A stretch of DNA of 64,000 nucleotides from Psychrobacter glaciei (GCF_014652895.1 NZ_BMZR01000001.1:186001-250000); one strand, 5' to 3'. Positions 1 to 8,810 are shown, counted from the first letter of the stretch. Numbers and translations are program-made. Notes: a model not told the origin generated them from the sequence alone.

Positions 1-1588
1 AAGAGATGCCCAATTTGGCTAGTATGGCGTTAAATATCATCATGACTGCACCAAACTTGATAAAGCCCGCCGCCATGCTGAAGAACGTGCCAAACATTAA
101 AGCAGCACCGTATTTAACTGCCCATATTGCCGCATTAATTTTGATAAACTTTACTACCAATGAGGCTATGGTTTTGACCAGTTCGGGATTTGCCTTCACC
201 CACAGACTAACTCTATCCACCATATCGGTGATATTGGTAACGAGGCTTTTAATCTCAGGTGTAAAGACTTCGACGACGTTCACCATCGCTGAGGTAAACG
301 TACCTTTTGCTGCATCCCATAGATTAGCTAGCGTACCTAGCTGCGCATTGATCCGCTGCTGAAGGCTTGCTTGGACTTTCATCTGTGCAACTGTCTGATC
401 GTATCCAGCCTTGCCTTTGCCAATAATAATATTTAACGCTGTTAAGTTCTCTTTATCTGTCCCATAGAGTGTCTCAATGACTTTGGTACGCTGCTGAGAG
501 TTTAAAGTTGCTAGCTTGTCCATTTGTTTAAAGAAGTTATCGATACCACCAAACTCTCCTTTGCCATTCGTAAAGTCCATCGCGATTTCTATACCATAGT
601 CTTTTTTTAAACTTTCTAACTTATCAGGCAAGTCGAAATCAAGAGAGCGTGACAATATTTTGCTCATCGCATTACCTGCTGAGCCGCCCTCTGTCATACC
701 AGAGTTACCCAACATCGTTAGAAATGGTGATAACGCCTTGATACCCTTTACACCCTCCATTCTGATTGCTTTCATGCCGGGGGATAGTCCAACGAAGGCT
801 TGTTTAATCCACTCAGGATCTAAGCCTGTATGATGAATGCGCTGGACAATATCCATAAACTCCATCATGTCTTTGGATGCGACTTGGGTGGCATCAGATA
901 ATTGCGCAACGAACTTTGCAGAGTCTGAAAACTCCATTTTCATGATGATGGCTGTCTGTCCTGCTGCTTCGCCAATACCTCCTAAAATTCTCTCTGCAGA
1001 TATATTTTCTTTAATCAGTACGTTGAACATTTTTTGAAAATCAGATATCGAACCCGGTAGTTTCTTACCCATTTTCCCAGCGAGATCTGTTAGCTCTGAA
1101 AAGCCATCGCCAATCTTTCCTGTGCTATCCATCATTGATACTTTAAGATCGGTGGTCGCTGATTCAGCATCCATAAAGGCCTTGATCGGGATAGACGCTA
1201 ATGCCGCCATACCACCTACTACTAGCGCATTGTTCACCACTTGCTGCCGCATCTGTTTCCGCGTATCTGCAAAGGAGAGAGACAGGCTGTCGGCTTTATT
1301 GTGAGCGGCTGATATGCCTTTGACGACTAGCATAAAATCACCGGCTAATGCTTTGACGTGTTGACGGCTTCTGGTGAGTAGGCTGTTTGTGCGCTCAATT
1401 GGTTGATTGAGTCTGCTCATAGCATTACTGTTGACGTGTGCCAAACTACTATTAAACGCATCGACTGTACGTGTTGCACGTTCGAACGATCTTGATAGTT
1501 TGTCAGACTTATCAATAATACCGCGCAGTGGCGCGGAAATATCATCGATCAACTTGAGTGTTGCGGATAGATCTAAGTTGTTCGCCAT
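1..1588 (-). CDS. Phage tail tape measure protein (P2 gpT-like), 3' end outside the window
   Basis: About 529 codons are visible, starting at the ATG at 1588 (MANNLDLSATLKLIDDIS...) and running off the left edge without a stop, so the protein is partial. Tape measure proteins set tail length and are ejected through the tube on infection. The sequence shows the usual pattern: an N-terminal helical, coiled-coil-like part, a Gly/Ala-rich hydrophobic segment near residue 130, long amphipathic stretches with TP901-type tape-measure character, and hydrophobic segments near the visible C-terminal end (around bases 20-180). It follows the tail chaperone frameshift gene directly, which is the conserved order in contractile and siphophage tails. 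The family call is firm; length and C-terminus cannot be judged here. Confidence 0.9.
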   Translation of the reverse strand, partial: MANNLDLSATLKLIDDISAPLRGIIDKSDKLSRSFERATRTVDAFNSSLAHVNSNAMSRLNQPIERTNSLLTRSRQHVKALAGDFMLVVKGISAAHNKADSLSLSFADTRKQMRQQVVNNALVVGGMAALASIPIKAFMDAESATTDLKVSMMDSTGKIGDGFSELTDLAGKMGKKLPGSISDFQKMFNVLIKENISAERILGGIGEAAGQTAIIMKMEFSDSAKFVAQLSDATQVASKDMMEFMDIVQRIHHTGLDPEWIKQAFVGLSPGMKAIRMEGVKGIKALSPFLTMLGNSGMTEGGSAGNAMSKILSRSLDFDLPDKLESLKKDYGIEIAMDFTNGKGEFGGIDNFFKQMDKLATLNSQQRTKVIETLYGTDKENLTALNIIIGKGKAGYDQTVAQMKVQASLQQRINAQLGTLANLWDAAKGTFTSAMVNVVEVFTPEIKSLVTNITDMVDRVSLWVKANPELVKTIASLVVKFIKINAAIWAVKYGAALMFGTFFSMAAGFIKFGAVMMIFNAILAKLGIS

Positions 1589-1607
1589 ATGACGCGCCTA
1601 TTAAAAT

Positions 1608-1746
1608 TTATTTATCAGTTTCACTACGCTTGCGCGCTTTTTCGTGCCAATCCATTAGCTCGTCTACATCCATGTCCTCGCAGTCAGACGGTCGCCAATG
1701 AAAGACGACCGCTAGATCAGCAATCGCGTCATCTACGCAGTGGGGG
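1608..1746 (-). CDS. E' extension of the tail chaperone, reached by -1 frameshift
   Basis: In the -1 frame relative to E, the sequence after the C5 run encodes a peptide ending ...DLAVVFHWRPSDCEDMDVD... and then a Glu/Lys/Arg-rich helix, with stop TAA at 1608-1610. This matches the GpE family of P2-like phages (FHWP, then acidic residues, then a WxEKARxRS helix). No ATG, GTG or TTG suitable as a start was seen between the slip and the conserved FHW motif, so it is most simply made as an E-E' fusion, as established for P2 E+E' and lambda G-GT. The slip point itself is an inference: a C CCC C stretch allows one tRNA to re-pair perfectly after moving back one base. Confidence 0.8.
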
Positions 1747-2143
1747 ATGCCTCGGCTTTCGCGGTTTCTGCCTCTTGACGCGCTTTCGCTCGCTGATCCT
1801 TGCTGGCGAAAAAACCGACCACCGCTGTAGAGATACTTAGAAAATCTGCTGGATCTAATGCGGCGACTTCATTTTCAGTGAGGGGTGGCGTACTAACACG
1901 TGGCACCAGTTTGATGACTGTATCTACGTCTAATTTTAGTAAGTCTGCTAGCGACAGACCTCGCAGTGCACCAGTTTTTGGCTTATTGATATTGACTTCT
2001 GCGATAGTCAAATTGCCGCGAATGATAGGGTTGTCAAACTCAACGGTCTCGATATCTGGATTGATTGGTAGTGCTGGTGGGGCAGTAGCATCGTCTTTTT
2101 CCTTTAGTTCTTCGATGGTGGCAGCTGAAGTATCTTTGCTCAT
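1733..2143 (-). CDS. Tail assembly chaperone, short form (P2 gpE-like)
   Basis: 136 residues. The C-terminal half (PKTGALRGLSLADLLKLD, then LVPRVSTPPLT) is typical of the P2 gpE / phage tail assembly chaperone family, which coats the tape measure while the tube polymerises. Near its 3' end is a run of five C on the coding strand (GGGGG at 1742-1746), and the reading frame one base back stays open for another 45 codons. The stop is the TAG at 1733-1735. Tube protein gene lies upstream and tape measure downstream, as expected. Family assignment rests on residue pattern and synteny. Confidence 0.85.
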   Translation of the reverse strand: MSKDTSAATIEELKEKDDATAPPALPINPDIETVEFDNPIIRGNLTIAEVNINKPKTGALRGLSLADLLKLDVDTVIKLVPRVSTPPLTENEVAALDPADFLSISTAVVGFFASKDQRAKARQEAETAKAEASPTA

Positions 2144-2253
2144 AATAGTTGTCCTGGTATGTTTGATTATTGGTTTAATTAAATGATTAAAGTAGGAAAT
2201 TGGCCATGTTTGGATGATAGTAACCTCAGTGTCACTATCTGGAGATCGTCGCC

Positions 2254-2276
2254 TTGGTGAGCCGTCACCTCACCAA
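2254..2276 (-). promoter_or_regulatory. Hairpin between tail tube and chaperone genes
   Basis: Eight-base arms (TTGGTGAG at 2254-2261 and CTCACCAA at 2269-2276) around a 7-nt loop form a stem in the 178-bp gap after the tube gene. There is no U-run, so it is not a standard terminator. It may stabilise the abundant tube mRNA or reduce expression of the chaperone and tape measure. A second palindrome with 8-bp arms (CCAAACGT / ACGTTTGG, 2296-2312) lies next to the tube stop codon. Confidence 0.4.
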
Positions 2277-2321
2277 CTAGCTAATCGCCATTTATCCAAA
2301 CGTGACGTTTGGCCAAAAGAG

Positions 2322-2837
2322 TTATAAGCCTAACTGCGCATTGATTTCGCTTGTCATGTCTTTATCGCCAACGATGAAAATACCGTTCACAAAGTCGACC
2401 TCGAGCAAGGTGACACCATCATCAACAATCTTGAGATATGTCACGCTATACGTCAGCTCATGCTCGTTGATGCTGCCAAGCTCAAGCTCACCTAAAGGTA
2501 AGTTGGTAACAGACCCACGCATATAGACATCACGCACAACATGGGTACAGGTATCTTGACGCTCGTATGCACCAATGTAGCGAATCGGCAATGCCGAGAC
2601 ACCACAGTAAGCAAGCTGTGCAATGTGACGGCTATCAACACCCGTGTAAGTAACGGTCGCCTCCATCGCCTCAAAGCCCATATCAAGCTTGATGTCACCG
2701 ATCATACCGGCTGCGCGGAAGTCCTCGGTCTTTTTGACAATCTCGGGCAGGTTGATGGTTTTGGCTGTGCCGGCATAGCTGTCGCCATCGACACGGACGT
2801 TAAAATTCTTAAGTACTGCAGGCATCTGTTTTGCCAT
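2322..2837 (-). CDS. Contractile tail tube protein (P2 gpFII-like)
   Basis: 171 residues starting MAKQMPAVLKNFNVRVDG. The opening (xPxxLKNFNxxxDGxSYxG) and length match the P2 FII major tail tube family (P2 FII is about 172 aa). It polymerises into the inner tube that penetrates the host envelope. It lies directly downstream of the sheath fragments and upstream of the chaperone, the canonical FI-FII-E order. The region holds no oddities. Confidence 0.93.
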   Translation of the reverse strand: MAKQMPAVLKNFNVRVDGDSYAGTAKTINLPEIVKKTEDFRAAGMIGDIKLDMGFEAMEATVTYTGVDSRHIAQLAYCGVSALPIRYIGAYERQDTCTHVVRDVYMRGSVTNLPLGELELGSINEHELTYSVTYLKIVDDGVTLLEVDFVNGIFIVGDKDMTSEINAQLGL

Positions 2838-2864
2838 GTGATTAATCCTTGTAGTCGTTTACGC

Positions 2865-3464
2865 TTATACGCCCTGTGCGATGAGCTTGCCAAAGTCAAT
2901 AAGATAGCTATCCGTAATACGCTGGTTGAGTTTGAGGTTCTCAAGCGTGGGCACAGGCGTGTAGTCATAGTCGACCCACAGCATGCCTTGGCTTAGATCC
3001 TGAGCATTGTTCAAGTCGTCGTTATACCAGCATCTGGCACCAAGCAACCAACCTTGTGAGACAGTAGCGCGAAGCTTGGCATTGATGGATTCGATAATGT
3101 CTCGCACAAGCACCGGCGTCAGAGGTTGATCGACAAATGGGAAACATCCTTCAATGATGGTGTCCAGTAGCCATTGAGCTGTGAGCACACCAGTTTCAAA
3201 AGCGAAGCGAGGATCTGATGAGCATGTGCGGTTGCCCCAAAAACGAAAACCCTGATGTTGAATAACAGACGTGACTTCGTTGGCATTCAGGTAGCCGACT
3301 TCGGTGTTTGGATCTTCTAAATCCCATGTGCGCGGCTGCATAATACCAGCGATACCGGGCACAGGAATATTTGAGATCGATTTGGTGAAGCTTGATGGAT
3401 ATGTGTCATCGATGAGCGCGCGCATTGCGAGGGCTGTAGCGATAATGGGGGTTACTTGGGTCAT
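2865..3464 (-). CDS. Tail sheath protein, C-terminal half (P2 gpFI C-part) as a separate ORF
   Basis: 199 residues. From residue 70 on it carries the sheath C-terminal core: GFRFWGNRTCSSDP, LTPVLVRDIIESINAKLR, then WVDYDYTPVPTLENLKLNQRITD, all strongly like P2 FI. The first 40 residues (ATALAMRALID) align with the middle of FI. So this is the rear half of a sheath protein with its own ATG and a good ribosome binding site (AAAGGATAAAACC before the ATG). The start is in frame with the upstream sheath ORF, separated from its TAA by only four codons. It would need to assemble with the N-terminal half to make a working sheath subunit. Confidence 0.88.
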   Translation of the reverse strand: MTQVTPIIATALAMRALIDDTYPSSFTKSISNIPVPGIAGIMQPRTWDLEDPNTEVGYLNANEVTSVIQHQGFRFWGNRTCSSDPRFAFETGVLTAQWLLDTIIEGCFPFVDQPLTPVLVRDIIESINAKLRATVSQGWLLGARCWYNDDLNNAQDLSQGMLWVDYDYTPVPTLENLKLNQRITDSYLIDFGKLIAQGV

Positions 3465-3476
3465 GGTTTTATCCTT

Positions 3477-4526
3477 TTATTGTGGTGCATTGCTTTGGTC
3501 GTAAATAGCACAGCCATATACACTTACATCGTGTCCCCACTGTTCCAACGTAAAGTCCACTGCATTAGAAGGCAGGTTATTAATTACTTTAAACGTTAAT
3601 TTAACATCAGCAGGTATACGTGGTAACGATAACACCCCAGCAGGTACAGTCTCTTCAAGACCCCATAAGTAGATAGGCTGTCCCTCTACCAGCTCTCCGT
3701 TTGGTGAATAGTCAAAGCAATTACGCACATTCATTTGACGCATTAAATCAATGCCGCTGTATAGGAATAAATAGTTGGCAATCCACTCAGGTGTGCTTTC
3801 GCTATTGAAATCAAGTGCGCTAATATCAACTGATAAATCGGCAAAGCCATCATCGCCGTTGTAATGAAAGACTGCTTCGCCGTTCACTTCCAAAACTGCT
3901 CGCAAGATAATTTGCTCTTTACCAACTGGTAAAATGACTTTAGGTACAAATTCAAGGGCGGTAGGTGTACAAGATACTGACTCAGAGTTTAGTGGAACAC
4001 CCCACTCACCATCGATTAAGACAAGCTCACGATCACCGTAAGTATCGCGGTACGCAACGATAGCGGTCTTATCTGTAATAAGAGAACCATCTGTTTTGCG
4101 TGGCGATGCGTAGACAATGCCGCGACGACGCTTTGCAATAGAGACGAGCTTTAAAACCACATCTGGTGTATCAAGCTCTGGTGCTCCAAATCGTTTGGGC
4201 ATGAGTCCAAAGCGAGTAGGGCAGGTTAGTAAAATGTCTAGACTGTCGGCCTCAAATGAGGCCGACACACGCAATACAACGACTGTGGGGTTGTGAATAT
4301 CGCGTATCGTCTGCAGACAATCACGTAAAGTGCCATCTGTACCAGCTTTATCAATATTGTCTTGAGTAATGCCAGTGAGTAGCACTGGTGTGCCAACTGG
4401 GTACATAGTGTCATCGGCATCGGTGCTGGTAACGACTAAACCTAGTACGCTAACGTTGGCATTACGCATTGGCAGAATGCCCTGTGTAACCTCTTGTGCT
4501 GATATACCGTGGTGAAATCCAGCCAT
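3477..4526 (-). CDS. Tail sheath protein, N-terminal half fused to an inserted unknown domain
   Basis: 349 residues. Residues 1 to about 175 (FHHGISAQEV, then VLGLVVTSTDADD, AYRDTYGDRELVLIDGEW) match the N-terminal half of P2-type sheath FI. Residues about 176-349 do not resemble FI; they look like a beta-rich domain (VILPVGKEQIILRAVLEVNG, later VKLTFKVINNLPSNAVDF) ending in TAA at 3477-3479. The missing C-terminal half of FI follows as the next ORF. N-part plus C-part without the insert gives about 375 residues, close to the P2 FI length of 396. The start has the same RBS string (AAAGGATAAAAC) as the downstream half. Confidence 0.85.
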   Translation of the reverse strand: MAGFHHGISAQEVTQGILPMRNANVSVLGLVVTSTDADDTMYPVGTPVLLTGITQDNIDKAGTDGTLRDCLQTIRDIHNPTVVVLRVSASFEADSLDILLTCPTRFGLMPKRFGAPELDTPDVVLKLVSIAKRRRGIVYASPRKTDGSLITDKTAIVAYRDTYGDRELVLIDGEWGVPLNSESVSCTPTALEFVPKVILPVGKEQIILRAVLEVNGEAVFHYNGDDGFADLSVDISALDFNSESTPEWIANYLFLYSGIDLMRQMNVRNCFDYSPNGELVEGQPIYLWGLEETVPAGVLSLPRIPADVKLTFKVINNLPSNAVDFTLEQWGHDVSVYGCAIYDQSNAPQ

Positions 4527-4558
4527 AGTTTTATCCTTTGACTTGTTGATTAATTAAA

Positions 4559-6790
4559 TTAGCGACCTTTAGTGACGCCGTTTGATAGATTGTTAATAGT
4601 GACGTTGCCTTGTTTGATATATCCTGCGAGACCGCCTGTGGCCGGTGGTATGTACCACGACGTATTACTAGAAGTGGTCTGTGTAGCCTCACCTGAACCT
4701 GAATATTGATAAATCTTGTCAAACGTACCCGCTTGGCCAGACTCACCAAGACTGCCTCCATTACCGCCCTGCGAAAGAGTAGGGTCATCCGCCTCAGGAT
4801 ATATACTGCTTTGAGTTGAATGATAAGATGCTGGGTTTATTGCTAAGTTCGCACCTCCTAAACCAGCACTATTTAGGCCAGCGTCTTGAGACATTTTTAG
4901 CACCACAGAGCCACCTGCAGGCATCTCACCTGTCCAACCTGACACACGGTAATCTCTAAAATTACCCGTTGCTTGAGATAAGCTTGTCGGCTTTATTTCT
5001 ACGAATATATATCGTTCTTCATTCGCGCTAGGGGCGTGATAACTTGCATCATAATAGTAGTCGCCATCCGATCCGGGCCAATTGGCAAAAGCTTGATCAG
5101 CAGCTTGATTTAAAATTTTATAAAACTTACCGTCATTTGGTAGCGGTAGCTTCTTACCTGTAAAAGCCTCATCTGCTAAGTACATGCTGTAAGTAGATTC
5201 GTTTGGTGAACGCTTACCATATGGCGCACCGCCGCCAGTACCGCCACCACCAACCACAAAATTGTAACTACCTGCCGTTTCATAAGCGCCTAGACCGCCA
5301 CCGCCACCACCACCACCTGCAACAAGATTGAAGTTTTCGACAACGATAGCTCGAGCTAATGACTTAATAGCAGTGCCACCATTACCACCAGCCACTGGCG
5401 GTCTCGTAGTAGATTGCGAAGGATTATCCGTTGTGCGACTGTAAGCACTACGCCCACCGTCACCACCACGACCCAAAATACGACCACGGTTTTCGATAAT
5501 TGGATCGTTCGCACCAGTTGGCCAATTAACGCCTTCCGTGATGGCAGGGGTGGCAGTGTTTGACGCGATGATATCGACACCAGCGTCCACAATGAAGCGC
5601 ACCGTATCAGTAGCAGAAGGATAGCTACCGGACTGAGCTTTGTAATACTCTGCTAGGTCAATACCTTCACTAGTTGACTGACTGATATGTAGAACGATTT
5701 CGCTATGGCCAGCGTCATTAACCGACACATTGATAGATAGGTTAGCTGGTGCACCTACGGTCAGACGCACATGTTTCTGTGGCTCTGCTTCGTTATCGTC
5801 AGATGTGGTCGTAAAGTTAACAATCGCTTGGCCATTATTTAGAATGACCGTTCCGCTGTCTGTCTTATCTGGACTGGTGATATCGTTACTGGCGCTATTT
5901 AGAATGCCTTCTTTGACAGTCCAGTTGAGGATTTGACCGTCAGGTAAGTTGTTGGCCGTAATAGTAAAACGGACAGCATCGCCTTCGTTGACTGATGACT
6001 TGTTGGCAGTTACTTTCCAAACGGTTTCGACCACAGTTGATGGGTCATAACGTTCAAATAAATAACTGGTATAAATAGGATAGATGTGTGGACGTGCAGT
6101 TGTTGCAAGCTCAGTATTACCAAGTTGCCCAAGCGTCAGCATAGGCTGACCAATATGAGTATCGCCATCTTTTACAGCCACCAAACCGATACCTTCTAAG
6201 CGACGCCAATGCGTCTCAAAACCAAACATGGCATCAAATAGCGGTTTAGGGTTTGTTTTACTATGTGACCAGTACTTATGGCCGTATGGATATGCGAGAG
6301 TCAAAAATTGAGCAAAGCGTGGATTGCTGACAAAATGCTTGGACACCCATGATTGGGTAGCCGTTACTACGTTGGCATCGATCACTAGATTAACATTAGG
6401 ATTATCAATACTGATGACAGCTTTGATACGGTAATCAACTGCTGCAGTAGAGCTGGCGACTGGCTTTTGTACCTCTGGCACTTGACCAACCCAAATCAAA
6501 TCACCGGCGCTATCAATTAAACCAATCTCACGAATAAACCAACCACCTTGGGCTTGTGGGACGATACAAGTAATCTCGTATTGCCCAGTGATTGCAGTAC
6601 TTGCAATGCTCTCGACTGAGCCTTGATAGCGTTTACTCACCAACACTTGCTGGTCAAGACGCTGACTAAAATCAACATTTAGGCCTTGACCCACCGCAAA
6701 CTGAGTAATGCGCACAGATGGGCTACCAGCATTGGCAGCGGCAGCCAGTTTTTGTTGTCCAAGCGTGGTCAGTAAGAGTTGATATGTCAT
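4559..6790 (-). CDS. Tail fibre / adhesin with glycine-rich receptor region (gpH-like)
   Basis: 743 residues. The N-terminus (MTYQLLLTTLGQQKLAAA...ITQFAVGQG, first ~150 aa) is the DUF3751-type phage tail-fibre anchor that docks on the baseplate. Residues about 245-345 look like an Ig/Calx-beta type domain (WKVTANKSSVNEGD...FTITANNLP). From about 430 on there are many glycine loops (GRGGDGG, GGNGG, a G8 run, GGGGTGGG), resembling glycine-rich adhesin tips such as T-even gp38. It sits in the P2 H position, upstream of the sheath. No fibre chaperone (gpG) gene follows, which is unusual for P2 relatives. Most likely the host-range determinant. Confidence 0.85.
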   Translation of the reverse strand: MTYQLLLTTLGQQKLAAAANAGSPSVRITQFAVGQGLNVDFSQRLDQQVLVSKRYQGSVESIASTAITGQYEITCIVPQAQGGWFIREIGLIDSAGDLIWVGQVPEVQKPVASSTAAVDYRIKAVISIDNPNVNLVIDANVVTATQSWVSKHFVSNPRFAQFLTLAYPYGHKYWSHSKTNPKPLFDAMFGFETHWRRLEGIGLVAVKDGDTHIGQPMLTLGQLGNTELATTARPHIYPIYTSYLFERYDPSTVVETVWKVTANKSSVNEGDAVRFTITANNLPDGQILNWTVKEGILNSASNDITSPDKTDSGTVILNNGQAIVNFTTTSDDNEAEPQKHVRLTVGAPANLSINVSVNDAGHSEIVLHISQSTSEGIDLAEYYKAQSGSYPSATDTVRFIVDAGVDIIASNTATPAITEGVNWPTGANDPIIENRGRILGRGGDGGRSAYSRTTDNPSQSTTRPPVAGGNGGTAIKSLARAIVVENFNLVAGGGGGGGGLGAYETAGSYNFVVGGGGTGGGAPYGKRSPNESTYSMYLADEAFTGKKLPLPNDGKFYKILNQAADQAFANWPGSDGDYYYDASYHAPSANEERYIFVEIKPTSLSQATGNFRDYRVSGWTGEMPAGGSVVLKMSQDAGLNSAGLGGANLAINPASYHSTQSSIYPEADDPTLSQGGNGGSLGESGQAGTFDKIYQYSGSGEATQTTSSNTSWYIPPATGGLAGYIKQGNVTINNLSNGVTKGR

Positions 6791-6832
6791 GGTGACGCCT
6801 TTAGTCAGTAGCTGATTTTTATTTAAATTTTA

Positions 6833-7336
6833 CTATGTACTAGTGTTGTCTCTTGGCGGTGGTAAATCACCTGACCCACTATCTGTTGGTGGCATAGTGC
6901 CGCTACCATTCTCTGGTGTAACCATCGTCTGAATACGATCGATGTCAGCGCCATCAAACACAATAACGTCACCTAGTTTTTTGATCGTAAACAGTTCTGA
7001 TTTGTCTTCAGCAATCGCTAAGGTGCGTTTAGGCGCAGTAGTGTAATCAGCTAAATGCTCAGGATTCAGCAACGTGTAAATGTTCAGATTCGTTGCAGTA
7101 CTGGTTACGGCTTCAACATATACTGAGTCAAAACGTGTACGCAATAATGCCGGATTGAAAATTACATCGATGTTAGTACGAGCAGTACTGTCACTGATGA
7201 AGATGGCTAAATGACTTGCCGTAGCAATACCGTCGTCCTCAATCACATCAAAATCTACGATGTATTTGCCGGTATCGTTAGCGACGGGGTTATTAACGGT
7301 TTTGGTTACGCCTTGCGGCTGTTGATTGTTGGGCAT
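6833..7336 (-). CDS. Unknown phage protein between tail genes I and H
   Basis: 167 residues, start MPNNQQPQGVTKTVNN. I do not recognise the family. The body is beta-rich with few charged clusters; the C-terminal 30 residues are Gly/Ser/Pro-rich and low complexity (GSGTMPPTDSGSGDLPPP). There is no signal peptide or membrane segment. Position between gpI (baseplate) and the fibre suggests an adaptor or fibre-associated structural protein, which is inference from synteny only. Confidence 0.7.
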   Translation of the reverse strand: MPNNQQPQGVTKTVNNPVANDTGKYIVDFDVIEDDGIATASHLAIFISDSTARTNIDVIFNPALLRTRFDSVYVEAVTSTATNLNIYTLLNPEHLADYTTAPKRTLAIAEDKSELFTIKKLGDVIVFDGADIDRIQTMVTPENGSGTMPPTDSGSGDLPPPRDNTST

Positions 7337-7345
7337 GATAAATCC

Positions 7346-7873
7346 TCAGTTAGTGATAGTGATTTCAACACCGACAGCTGGAACAGCATATGCGGCGATA
7401 GTTGCATTTACAGATGTACCAAAATAAATATCATAATGAGCTGATAGACGTTTAACGGCATCAACGACCGCACGGATTTGGCGCACTGAATCAGTGATAA
7501 TTCCATTCATAGGATTTACTTCAATACTAAAAGTACCGGGTGTACCTCTCGGAATTTTTTCAAACCACTCGATAACGCTGGTATCGTAGTTCATGACTGC
7601 AAGTGCGCGCTTTACTGCGCCTAGTGTGCCCTTACGTTGGTGTACCCAAATAGAGTTTCTAATAACATTCCGCTGCGTCTCAATACTCCACGCATCATTC
7701 CATTCATCAACGGACCAGGCGTAAGCCAAAAAAGGCAGGTATTCAGCAGGGCAGTTGTCCGCATCCCAAATCAAATCAAACGGCACATCTATTGATTCAA
7801 GACGTGCGGTCAGTGTGGCAAGCTCACGCTCGAGCGGCTTGCTATTGGCAGGGAGTAAAGATAAGTCAGTCAT
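7346..7873 (-). CDS. Baseplate/tail protein I (P2 gpI-like)
   Basis: 175 residues. The segment PFDLIWDADNCPAEYLPFLA followed by SVDEWNDAWSIETQRNVI matches the phage tail protein gpI family, part of the P2 baseplate wedge tip that links J to the fibre. It overlaps the J stop by 8 bp, implying translational coupling in the V-W-J-I operon. Length is normal for the family. Confidence 0.92.
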   Translation of the reverse strand: MTDLSLLPANSKPLERELATLTARLESIDVPFDLIWDADNCPAEYLPFLAYAWSVDEWNDAWSIETQRNVIRNSIWVHQRKGTLGAVKRALAVMNYDTSVIEWFEKIPRGTPGTFSIEVNPMNGIITDSVRQIRAVVDAVKRLSAHYDIYFGTSVNATIAAYAVPAVGVEITITN

Positions 7874-8810
7874 TGCTACTCATCGCTTTAATGTCGTAGC
7901 TCGTGCAATGTGCAACTTGTGATACGTCAACCAATACATCAGTAGCTGGGCTAATCAGTTCAATGCGGCTGACGCCATTTACATCTAACGCACCAATAAT
8001 TCGACTGGTAGCAATGCGTCGACCAGGCTTAAATTCGGAGCGTAAATAAGCACGCAAATTATCTAATCCTTGCTGAAGTAACAGACTTGGACTGATACCC
8101 GATTTGATATAAATCACAGCACTAATTTGATACGACTTTGCAGTAGCACTATGTACGCGTAATAGGTCAGTTAAAGGGCGAACATCATCAGCGGTCAGCG
8201 CGGTCCTAACCTCGTTAATAGCACTTTGATCAACACCGACGGTTTTGGTTGCCTGCTCGAGTACGTCACCATCAATCTGGCCAGATAAATACACGTCTAC
8301 TTCGGTGGGCGCGGGGCTGTGAACGGTAGCGTTAAATACTTGGGCACTCGCAGATAAGGCGTGGAATAAATATGCACCGGCACTACCGGCCTTTGTTTCC
8401 GCTTCGACTGATAATGCCAAACGATCACGATAAGCGGTATCGTCTTCTAAAATCTCTGGTGTGACTGGATTGGTCGTCAAATCTTTTACTTGCAAAATCT
8501 TGCGCTGTACGCGGTAATAAGTGACACCGATATGATCCAAGTCAGCGCCATTAGCATAGGCAAGCATTAAGCTACGCGCTGTACGATTGACTTCAGATAC
8601 CTTTAAGCTATAGCGGTAAGCCAGTACTTCTAATATTTTATTAACTGGCTCTGACTCTAATGCCAACGCTGCATGTATAGGATGATTGGCTGGGAATTTG
8701 GTAGCAAATTCAGCACGGATCTCAAGCAGCTCATCTTCAGGCGAGATAGGCTTGATTAAGTTCGGCAGCGGTAAGCCTTGCAAATTAATCGCGGTAAATA
8801 CGTTGTTCAT
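7866..8810 (-). CDS. Baseplate wedge protein J (P2 gpJ-like)
   Basis: 314 residues; P2 gpJ is about 302. The features LEVLAYRYSLKVSEVNRTARSLMLAYANGADLDHIGVTYYRVQR and the C-terminal GRRIATSRIIGALDVNGVSRIEL are typical of the gpJ/Baseplate_J family, homologous to T4 gp6. It overlaps W by an ATGA and I by 8 bp, so W-J-I are coupled. Function: wedge ring of the baseplate around the tube. Confidence 0.94.
   Translation of the reverse strand: MNNVFTAINLQGLPLPNLIKPISPEDELLEIRAEFATKFPANHPIHAALALESEPVNKILEVLAYRYSLKVSEVNRTARSLMLAYANGADLDHIGVTYYRVQRKILQVKDLTTNPVTPEILEDDTAYRDRLALSVEAETKAGSAGAYLFHALSASAQVFNATVHSPAPTEVDVYLSGQIDGDVLEQATKTVGVDQSAINEVRTALTADDVRPLTDLLRVHSATAKSYQISAVIYIKSGISPSLLLQQGLDNLRAYLRSEFKPGRRIATSRIIGALDVNGVSRIELISPATDVLVDVSQVAHCTSYDIKAMSSND

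Noticed and set aside
1589..2186. Plus-strand open frames over the tail chaperone genes
   Set aside because: They oppose well-supported minus-strand phage genes and have no RBS or recognisable content.
3477..4001. Intein or group I intron in the sheath gene
   Set aside because: No intein N-terminal Cys/Ser block or C-terminal HN motif, no homing endonuclease, and the insert ends in a stop followed by an RBS and ATG instead of a splice junction. Intron structure was not recognisable by eye.
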